This document shows, piece after piece, positions 36,317 to 45,100 of a stretch of DNA of 64,000 nt. The first letter of the stretch is position 1. Each line of letters starts with the position of its first letter. This stretch comes from an uncultured Lachnospiraceae bacterium (GTDB taxonomy: Bacteria; Bacillota; Clostridia; Lachnospirales; Lachnospiraceae), in assembly GCA_902774915.1 (NCBI GenBank), contig CACYKH010000003.1, forward strand, positions 62,001 to 126,000. The letters run 5' to 3'. Below the pieces are notes generated by a model. It worked only from the letters and a program-made list of their open reading frames with translations, did no database searches and was not told the origin of the DNA. Made by a program: the position numbers and the translations under genes.

Positions 36317-36347
36317 AATAATCCTCTGTTTTATAAGTGTTTTAATC

Positions 36348-36376
36348 TTTATAATTAACGTGTATTTTGGTATAAT
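36348..36376 (+). promoter_or_regulatory. Sigma-A-type promoter for the plus-strand YfhO-like pair
   Basis: TTTATA (36348-36353), a 17-base spacer and a perfect TATAAT (36371-36376) with an extended -10 (TGG before it). The start codon follows 33 bases later. It lies in the 92-base divergent gap; no clear promoter for the opposite gene was found there. Confidence 0.7.
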
Positions 36377-36408
36377 AAATAATAGTATTTTTTATGGAGG
36401 CCTTTATA

Positions 36409-38796
36409 ATGCAAAAAAAAGATGCAAAAAAAATAATAATAACATCATTTATTATTACTATATGTATTGGAACTATTTCTTTATTACTAGGAGGATTCTC
36501 CCCTTTTGGAAAGAATAATGTTCTTTCTACATACGATGAAGGCTCATATATTACAGTTTTTTATAGTTTTTATGATAAATTTCATGGTGGGGATTTTTCA
36601 ATAATAGGAAGTTCTATTGGACTCCCTCATGATACACTATCAGACTTTACTTATCTATTTTCTAATCCATTAAACTGGGTAATACTTTTTTTTCCAAGAA
36701 CAGCTTTACCAATCATATTTAATATATTATATGTTATAAACCTGGGCTTTGCGAGCTCATGTTTTTCATGTTTTTTATTATATGTCAATTCAAAAATATT
36801 ATCAACTGAATTAACCAGCGCAACTATTAATAAAGCAGATGAAGAAAAGAATAAATTTGTAATTGCCAAAAATTTTAATCCATCAAAAAAAATACCGTCA
36901 CTAATTTTTAACAATATACTCGTAGTTGCTCTTTCTTTATGTTACTCTCTTTCATCAGGATTTTTAATTATAGGTATGAATATTAGTTATATTTCCGCTA
37001 TGGCCATATTTCCTATGATTATTGTTGGATTATTAGAATTAATTTATTATAAAAAAATAAAACTATTTGTTATATTTTATAGTATTTCATTTTATTTAAG
37101 TTTCCATATTACTCTTATGTCTTCTATTTTCATTATCATATTCTTTTTTACAAGATATTATAAAAATATCTGTAACTTTACTGAATCGCTTTTTTCTCTT
37201 ATTAAAGCGATATTGTTATCATATTTATTTGCTTCACCTATCATATTAAACTCCTTACATAGTCCAATAGTGAGAGGGTATTACGATGTCTTCCCTATTT
37301 TTCATTGTTCGAATCTTCTAGACTACTTCAAGCAATTATTGCCTGGTTCAAGCCCTTCTATTCTTTCTTTGTACTTAAATCATGTAGATATATATATAGG
37401 ATTTGTCACATTACTATGTATTTTTATGTATTTGTTTAATAATTCATTTAGCTTACATCAAAGGATATGCGATTTTATTCTTATTATATCTTTATTTTTA
37501 AGTATGCCTATAACGACATTTAAACATCTGTTTAATGCTCTGCTATTAACAGAAGATATATTATATGGATATATTTTTTCATTCTTCGGATTATATATTG
37601 CATTTATCACTATTAAAAGTATTAACAAACAACGATTAATAACCGTAAATATAAGCGCAATAATTATTGCTGCATTAGTTGTTGCAAGCATGTTGTATTC
37701 AACAATGTATGATTCTGCATCATTGTTTTTCTATGCTCTTGAACTTCTCTTTATTTATTATATTCTCATATCAATGACCAGTTCAAACAGTTTAAATAAG
37801 TATATTTTTTATTTAAGTATTTCAATAATCATAATTATAGAAAGCACCATTAGTTTTTCAAATGGATGTAAGAAGCTCGGATCAAGTATGTATTCAAGAA
37901 GCTTATCTCATACCTTAAACTATGAATACTACGAAGTAAGTCGAACTATACACAAGATAGATCCTAATGCATCCATCATTGTATATAATAATGAACAGAA
38001 CGAATATGACATATCCATGCTTTCCCTTCAAGGAATTGATTATATATTAACTAATAATTCAATTGAGATAGCACCTTTTCTTGAAAAAGTAGAAAATATA
38101 TCAAACAATAATACAATAGATGTATATAAAAACATTTATTCTATTAATTCAGCCTTTTTACCTAATTCTATTGAGAATACAAGATATGATAAATATTCAC
38201 CATTTTTATCAGCAAATGACATATCACGCATTTCTGGTTGTTCAGAAGTTTACTCAATAACCGATCCAAATATCTCATATGAAACATCAGCGAAAAATGA
38301 TTATATCAATTTTACTGTGACTCCTCAAAAATCTGGAGATATCTATTTTAGAAGTTATTATATAAATTACTTAGGAAATCTTGAAGCTAATGAACCTAAA
38401 ACTACAATGCAAGCAATTCCAAAGCCTTCATATGATTCATACTATTATCAAGTATATGTATTGGATAAAGAAAACTTTAAAATACTTTATAATAAACTTA
38501 TTGCTAATACAAATAATACTATAATAAATAGTAATCTAACTAAATTTGATATACATGAAAATGGATATATAAAGACGAATTATATAAACGATAAATCAAT
38601 CCAATACAAAGTTAATAATCATAAGGTAACAGGAAAATCTTTCTATAATAGTGTTTCAATTATTCCTGTGAATAGTGGATTAAATACAATTGAGATATCA
38701 TATAATCCAATATTTATAGTTTTTAGTATCATTAATGTCATAATTGCTATTATATTTACAGTAACACTAGGTGGTAAAAAAAATGAAAATAACTAA
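36409..38796 (+). CDS. YfhO-like membrane protein
   Basis: 795 residues from the ATG at 36409, with GGAGG eight bases upstream; the in-frame ATG at 36394 overlaps that ribosome site and is unlikely. About twelve membrane segments lie in the first 480 residues. The first outside loop reads SPFGKNNVLSTYDEGSY with Asp43, matching the YfhO pattern loosely. A soluble C-terminal domain and a last membrane helix follow. It is a diverged YfhO, so the call is less firm than for the 850-residue protein. It overlaps the next gene by 14 bases. Confidence 0.75.
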   Translation: MQKKDAKKIIITSFIITICIGTISLLLGGFSPFGKNNVLSTYDEGSYITVFYSFYDKFHGGDFSIIGSSIGLPHDTLSDFTYLFSNPLNWVILFFPRTALPIIFNILYVINLGFASSCFSCFLLYVNSKILSTELTSATINKADEEKNKFVIAKNFNPSKKIPSLIFNNILVVALSLCYSLSSGFLIIGMNISYISAMAIFPMIIVGLLELIYYKKIKLFVIFYSISFYLSFHITLMSSIFIIIFFFTRYYKNICNFTESLFSLIKAILLSYLFASPIILNSLHSPIVRGYYDVFPIFHCSNLLDYFKQLLPGSSPSILSLYLNHVDIYIGFVTLLCIFMYLFNNSFSLHQRICDFILIISLFLSMPITTFKHLFNALLLTEDILYGYIFSFFGLYIAFITIKSINKQRLITVNISAIIIAALVVASMLYSTMYDSASLFFYALELLFIYYILISMTSSNSLNKYIFYLSISIIIIIESTISFSNGCKKLGSSMYSRSLSHTLNYEYYEVSRTIHKIDPNASIIVYNNEQNEYDISMLSLQGIDYILTNNSIEIAPFLEKVENISNNNTIDVYKNIYSINSAFLPNSIENTRYDKYSPFLSANDISRISGCSEVYSITDPNISYETSAKNDYINFTVTPQKSGDIYFRSYYINYLGNLEANEPKTTMQAIPKPSYDSYYYQVYVLDKENFKILYNKLIANTNNTIINSNLTKFDIHENGYIKTNYINDKSIQYKVNNHKVTGKSFYNSVSIIPVNSGLNTIEISYNPIFIVFSIINVIIAIIFTVTLGGKKNENN

Positions 38797-41398
38797 GAAA
38801 AACTTTGAAAACATATATAATGATATCATTTCAAAATATACAACCATATTTGAGGATTATTATGAATACATAATATCGACATTTATATGTATATTAATTC
38901 TAATTATTTGCATGATGATAGAAAGCTGTTCTCCTTTTGGAATAAACGCTGTTGTTAACGAGGATGGACTAATTCAAATATTCCCAGAATTTGTTACTCA
39001 AGTCACAGAAATAAAATCAGGTCATATTTTTCCATTTTATACACTTAATATTGGCGGCTTCAAAGACATGTTTAACATGACTGGAATGAATTATATTATT
39101 ACCCCTTGGTATCTTCTGTTCTATAGATTTATTCCTGAGTCACTATATTATTTTTTCTATGTAATTAACTATTTCCTATATTTTCTTTTATCAAATTTCA
39201 GTATTATTTTTTATATGAAACATAAGCATTATAATCCAATAAAAAATAAAAAAATGCTTATTATGTTTGGATTATGTTATACATTATGTTCTTATTCCGC
39301 TTTATATTTCAGGTATATGGCCGGATTTAAGTATATGCCTTTTATTCCTCTTATAGTTTTAGGAATGGAACAAATGATATATAAACGAAAAAGCGCGTTA
39401 TATATTATGATTTTATGGCTTCTTATGATATTTAACCCATATCAAGCCTTTTTGGCCTGTGAATTCCTAGTATTATTCTTTTTTACACTCAATTATGAAA
39501 ATATAAAACACTTTATTAAATCAGGGATTCGTTTTGCAATATCATCGTTAGTTGCAGGTGGAATAAGTGCACTTTGGTTAATTCCTTACTTCTTTATGAT
39601 AACTGGATCTGTTTATTCAACTAGAGATAATGAAAAACCTTCTATATCCAATTGGTTTTCAAGTATATTTAAAATTTTTAATGAATACAGATTTGCAAAT
39701 ATACAAGAATCAATTTCCTCAACTAGTTCACAAACGTCTATTTATTGCGGATTAATTATTATATTAATAATCCCTCTGTTTATTATAAGTAAAAAAATAG
39801 ACAAGAAATATAAAACCAAACAATTATTATTACTTTTACTACTCTTCTTAGCTTTTGATAATGAACTTCTCAACTACGTATTACATGGCTTTCATTATCA
39901 ATCATTAGTCCCAAATCGTTTTGCTATATTTTTTGTTTTTTTACTTTTCAATACTTTAGGAAACATCGATCTAAAAGAAGAAATTCGTATTGATATACTA
40001 GCTATAGTTTATTTTGCAATATTCTTCTTTTACATGTTGATTTATTGGATTTACAACGGAAAAAATATATCAAGCCTTATATCATCAACTTTATTATTGT
40101 TTTACATTATTATGATATTATTATATAAGGCAAAAAAGAAAAAAGTCATTCTATCAATTTTATTTTATACAATATTATTTGAGGTGTCGCTAAACTTCAT
40201 TATTTTATTTACAAATACTATAGGTAAAACAGGTAATGACTATCTTAAAACTATAAATATCGTAAATGATATTTCAAATGAGATTCCTGATATGAAGAAT
40301 CCATTTAATAAAACCGAATATCTATCTAGTAGTGGTACCTATAATGATTTAGGAAATATAACAAATATTAGTACTATATCTTACTTTGCTTCTGATTACT
40401 CTGATGATACAACCTATAGATCACAATACTATAATATAGCATTCTCACCTAACACTCTTTTTTATCTGAATGGTAATCCATTAGCTGATATGATGTTAGG
40501 AATAAAGTATCATATAGAAAATAGTTATGATGATACTACTATTTCGTTATATAATAAAATCTATTCTTATAACCAATATAACGTGTATGAAAACCCATAT
40601 TATATTGCACCAATGTTTACTATAAACTCAGAATCTTCTAGTGTTTTAAAAAATATAGATTTAAACAATTATGAAAATGTTTTTGAGTATCAAAATGCCA
40701 TTTCAAATGCAATATGCGGAGAGGATTTATTCCGTATTGTACAAATAAAAGAATATAACGATAATCTTTCTCAAGAAGATAATTATTATAGATACGGAGA
40801 TATTTTTACTACATCAATAAATAATGATATCATTAATATGCAAGAAGTTAATATCAAACTAAATGAAAAGGATGTATATGTTGCTTGCGATTATATTCTT
40901 TTATACTTAGGAGATTCTTCCCAATCTGGTGAAGAATTAACCATAAGCGTTCCTATTGAAAAAGATACCGTCACTGACACCATTAACCAATCTGATTATA
41001 AACCTTCAATCGGTATTATAAATTGGGAAACTATGCAAAAAATGCATAATGTTTTATCTTCATCAAAGTCGAATAATTGTAAATCAAACGGACATAATAT
41101 AACTGCTACTATCGATGTGAAAGAATCAAGTACATTATATATTTCTCTACCATACTATGAGGGATGGACAGCGTATGTTGATGGAAAGAAAACAAATATT
41201 AGTAGATTTATGGGTAGCATGGGAATAAACGTAGAACCTGGTCAACATGATATAAAGCTCACATATATTCCAAAAGGAGTTAAACCGGCTATTTATATAA
41301 CAATTTTTACACTATTATTTATAATTTTATATACAACTCTATGTAGAAAAAGGGAAATAGCAAAAAAAGAAAACCAAGAAAATTCCGAAATTAGTTGA
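38783..41398 (+). CDS. YfhO family membrane protein
   Basis: 871 residues from the ATG at 38783, with AGGTGG eight bases before it, inside the end of the upstream gene; a GTG at 38771 is less likely. It carries the first-loop motif SPFGINAVVNEDGLIQ with Asp61, about twelve membrane segments, and a clear YfhO C-terminal block SLPYYEGWTAYVDGKKTN, then PGQHDIKLTYIPKG and a final membrane helix. Probably an outside-facing transferase of polyprenyl-phosphate-linked sugar. Translational coupling to the previous YfhO-like gene suggests they act together. Confidence 0.87.
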   Translation: MKITKKNFENIYNDIISKYTTIFEDYYEYIISTFICILILIICMMIESCSPFGINAVVNEDGLIQIFPEFVTQVTEIKSGHIFPFYTLNIGGFKDMFNMTGMNYIITPWYLLFYRFIPESLYYFFYVINYFLYFLLSNFSIIFYMKHKHYNPIKNKKMLIMFGLCYTLCSYSALYFRYMAGFKYMPFIPLIVLGMEQMIYKRKSALYIMILWLLMIFNPYQAFLACEFLVLFFFTLNYENIKHFIKSGIRFAISSLVAGGISALWLIPYFFMITGSVYSTRDNEKPSISNWFSSIFKIFNEYRFANIQESISSTSSQTSIYCGLIIILIIPLFIISKKIDKKYKTKQLLLLLLLFLAFDNELLNYVLHGFHYQSLVPNRFAIFFVFLLFNTLGNIDLKEEIRIDILAIVYFAIFFFYMLIYWIYNGKNISSLISSTLLLFYIIMILLYKAKKKKVILSILFYTILFEVSLNFIILFTNTIGKTGNDYLKTINIVNDISNEIPDMKNPFNKTEYLSSSGTYNDLGNITNISTISYFASDYSDDTTYRSQYYNIAFSPNTLFYLNGNPLADMMLGIKYHIENSYDDTTISLYNKIYSYNQYNVYENPYYIAPMFTINSESSSVLKNIDLNNYENVFEYQNAISNAICGEDLFRIVQIKEYNDNLSQEDNYYRYGDIFTTSINNDIINMQEVNIKLNEKDVYVACDYILLYLGDSSQSGEELTISVPIEKDTVTDTINQSDYKPSIGIINWETMQKMHNVLSSSKSNNCKSNGHNITATIDVKESSTLYISLPYYEGWTAYVDGKKTNISRFMGSMGINVEPGQHDIKLTYIPKGVKPAIYITIFTLLFIILYTTLCRKREIAKKENQENSEIS

Positions 41399-41455
41399 AA
41401 ATAATATTACCTTATATTAAAATAACAAAAGAAAAAACAAGGGAGGATCAAAATA

Positions 41456-42013
41456 ATGATTTCAGCAGGCGATTTTAGAAATGGCGTTACAGTAGAAATC
41501 GAAGGTAACGTTTATCAGATAATCGAATTTATGCATGTTAAACCAGGAAAGGGAGCTGCTTTCGTAAGAGCTAAGCTCAAGAATATCAAGGATGGCGGTG
41601 TTGTTGAGCGTACATTTAGACCAACAGAGAAATTCGAAACAGCCCATATTGAAAAGAAAGATATGACTTATTCGTATAAAGACGGAGAACTCTTTTACTT
41701 CATGAATCCAGATACATTTGATATGATCCCTGTAAGTGAAAAGATTATCGGTGATGATATGAAGTTCGTTAAGGAGAATGAAACTTGTAAGTTACACTCA
41801 CACAATGGTGAGGTATTTACAATTGAACCTCCTATAAACGTAGTTCTTGAAGTCACAGAATGCGAACCAGGGGTTGCTGGAAACACAGCTACAAACGCTA
41901 CAAAGCCATGTACAGTTGAAACTGGTGCTACACTCCAAGTACCACTCTTTGTTAACCAAGGAGATTCAATTAAGATTGATACACGTACTGGTGAATATGT
42001 TTCTAGAGCATAG
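41456..42013 (+). CDS. efp: Elongation factor P
   Basis: 185 residues, the normal size. It binds the ribosome and relieves stalling at proline runs. The domain I loop reads KPGKGAAF with Lys32 at the position modified in many bacteria. The C-terminal block [10 protein letters not shown] is typical. GGGAGG lies before the ATG. It follows the YfhO-like gene by 57 bases on the same strand and ends at a strong terminator. Its base use is that of the housekeeping regions rather than of the AT-rich cluster, which therefore ends just before it. Confidence 0.97.
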   Translation: MISAGDFRNGVTVEIEGNVYQIIEFMHVKPGKGAAFVRAKLKNIKDGGVVERTFRPTEKFETAHIEKKDMTYSYKDGELFYFMNPDTFDMIPVSEKIIGDDMKFVKENETCKLHSHNGEVFTIEPPINVVLEVTECEPGVAGNTATNATKPCTVETGATLQVPLFVNQGDSIKIDTRTGEYVSRA

Positions 42014-42040
42014 TTTTCATTAAATCATAATATGTTTTTT

Positions 42041-42071
42041 AAGAACTGGATTTCAATCCAGTTCTTTTTTT
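42041..42071 (+). terminator. Rho-independent terminator of efp
   Basis: An 11-base-pair stem (42041-42051 with 42056-42066), a four-base loop, and a run of seven T ending at 42071, starting 27 bases after the efp stop. Confidence 0.92.
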
Positions 42072-42078
42072 ATCCTTA

Positions 42079-42111
42079 TAAAAAGACCGGATAGCTAATG
42101 CTACCCGGTCT
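42079..42111 (-). terminator. Rho-independent terminator of the pilus operon
   Basis: On the minus strand a stem of AGACCGG with CCGGTCT (arms 42084-42090 and 42105-42111), extended inward by TAGC/GCTA after one mismatch, is followed by five T. It lies 30 bases after the stop of the DUF5057-like gene and just beyond the efp terminator, giving convergent, separate terminators. Confidence 0.85.
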
Positions 42112-42140
42112 AAATCATTTTATTAAACTAAATATATAAT

Positions 42141-45100
42141 TTAGTTAAGATCTAAGAGCTCTGGTTTAAACTCTACACGAATTGTTCTAGTAATAGTTTT
42201 ATTATTATTATCGGTCATCTGTACACAAATGTATGTACAATTACCTTTATCACCTGTAAAATATTCAGGTTTGAGCTTTAGATTACTATAATGTGTAACT
42301 AACGGAACTCTATATGTTACATCACCGCTTGCATTATGTCTAGTTTCAGTAACGTAACTTCCATCAGCATTCGTAAGATATTTATAACTTCCATCAGCTT
42401 CAAGTACAGGACTAAAAGTATATCCTTTAAGTCTAACTTTTGTGGTATCATCGGATATTCTCTTTACTTTACCACTTGAAACATGGTCTGCTTCAAGAGT
42501 AGTTGGATCTCCGACTAAACTAAATCTTTCATTAGAATATGTTGTATTACCAGATTCATCCGTAGATGAAAGCTCAAAATACAGACTGTTCTCATTTTTC
42601 TGAGCAATTTCACTATTGATCTCATAAATCAAGACATCGGTATGACCAGAATTTGCTCCAGCAGAATCATTATAAACATTCTTCTCTACATTGCCATCAT
42701 TTGCAACATCATACCATATCTTAACGCTCTTAACTCCAGCAGGAGCTTTTGGTTTAAATGAGAATATTGGTGTCTCATCATCAGACTCAACATATGTTAC
42801 ATATTCTTCTTTATCTTTTACAAGACCATTACTCTCTTTAGCATGTGTTTCAAGTATAATACTGTTTGTCTGCTTATCATCAGTTGATGAGTAATCATGA
42901 CAAGTCAAATCAGGTCCTGCTGTACTAGCTCTAGCAGAATTAAGTATGACATTTATGAAGAGACGACGCTCATCATTATTATCTCTACCCTTACCTGTTA
43001 TTGAAGCATGTCCTGCACCTGTATATGTAACATTATGATATTGATACAAGAAGTAATTGTTTGCACCATCATTAGGATTAGCAACAAATGGAGATGATGA
43101 AGTACCTAAACTACCACCAGATATAGTATAATAAACAACCATATCTTTATCATCTGTATTAGCTGTAAATCCACTAGCATTCGTTGGACTTATCTTTAAT
43201 GTATCATCAATCGTAAATGGATAAGTAGTAATAATACCTTTATTTACACGATTTGCAGCATCAGCTCCAACATCCTTTTCTTGAGCATAATACTCTCTAA
43301 CATCATGCGCTGTATGTAAGAACTGATTATCTTCTTCTGCATGCCAATTAAAGTAGTTACTTGTTTGGTGGGATAACCATTCTTTACTATCTCCTTCATG
43401 TCCTTCAGCTCCCATTTGCAAGGTTTTCTGAGTAAGACTATATCCATTTTTCATAGACGTACTATCAGAAACTGCTCCTTGTCCAAAGGAACTAGCAAGA
43501 ATTCTAGTCATCGTAGGAGTACCCTTAAATTTTGAACTAAGACCAGGTACATTTTCAGGCACTAAAGTATCATGGAATAATAGTACACTTCCGTTATCAT
43601 CAGCAAAATTCTTGATTGCATAACATGCATCTTCATCAGTAATATCCTGATTATTAAATCCTTCAGCACATCCAATTGCAACACAAGTAAATGCACCCTT
43701 TAAATTAAACTTACCAACTAAAGAATCACTATACTGATCCTCATAATAAACTGAAGAATATATCTCATTCTCTTTATACTCATGATATAGATACTGTTCA
43801 AGAATCTTAGCATCTCTCCAAACTACATAAAGTTTAGCATAATTAGGTGTGGCAGTATCATTCTGATTGGTAAATAAACTAAAGAACAAATAATATGATC
43901 TCATTGTTGGCTCTATACTATCATCAGTATAGAAATCAATTTCTTTATCATATTCTTCTTTTGTACAACCAATAGTACCTGCAGTCTTATTAGTAGAGAA
44001 AATTGATTCCCTATTTGTATCTAAATAACTATCTAAATTTGAAGATGCTTTATTAAACGCATCTAACATAGTCTTAACATCATCTGCACTCTTAGTATTA
44101 AACTTATATTCTAATTTACCACTATTGAAATCAGCTCCAATAAGCATTTCATTAGCTAAGTAATCAACTAATTCATCATACTCATTAATATCATCTGTTT
44201 TTGGATCATCCAATTGATTAAGTGGTGTGCCATTAATAATCTTTCTTACAGTTTGATAGCATCGATAATACTTATTAGCATCATCATAATAAGTTTTTCT
44301 CTTAGCTTTAACCGCATCCCTATCATCTGAAATATCGGAATAAATTGCTTCTACATTATTAACATATTCCGTGTACTGAGGAATATCTAATATAGTAGTT
44401 TCTACATCATAATCATTCTGGAAATCAAGGAACCAGTTAGTTGTCCAATCATCATAACCTTCAGGATAAGTATTATCAAATGATTTCTGATGTGCATCAT
44501 ATTTAACAATACCAAATTTATGATCATGGGTACCTATATCATTTCCATATGAATTATAATTATAGTTTTCATCATCATTCGTAAGGAAGTCAGTAATAAA
44601 ATCATAAGATTTATCAGCACCACTTACTGAAGCATTAGGATCAGGATAATTAACCTGTACGATACCAGTCGAATCAACTTCAATTTCTTTAGTTTCACCA
44701 TTTCCAATTTCAATAGTAGAACTTCCTGAAGTAGCTTTTATAGTATAATCCTTATCCCATATACCATTTGCTATTATCTTTAATCTACCAGGTCTAAGAT
44801 CTCTTAATACTGTAGTTCCACCAATATTAATAGATGAAGAACCCCAATACACAGTATTTGCAGTATCAGCAGCTTGACCATCTGTTCTCTGATAATTGAA
44901 ATTAACTGTATCCGCATAACTAGTACCACCAGCACTGTCTCTAGTAAGTTTAAGAATGCTTTTTGCAGTACCATTTATATCTCTGTTTGAAATATTAGCG
45001 TCTGTATGGCCACCCGAAAGACCACCCGTTGCATCAGCACTATATCTACCATTATTAGTTGAAATACTCAAATTTCCATGCATTATTCTCTTTGACATCT

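Noticed and set aside
42041..42111. A single long double hairpin acting as one efp terminator.
   Set aside because: The T run after the second hairpin is on the minus strand, so it belongs to the opposite operon.
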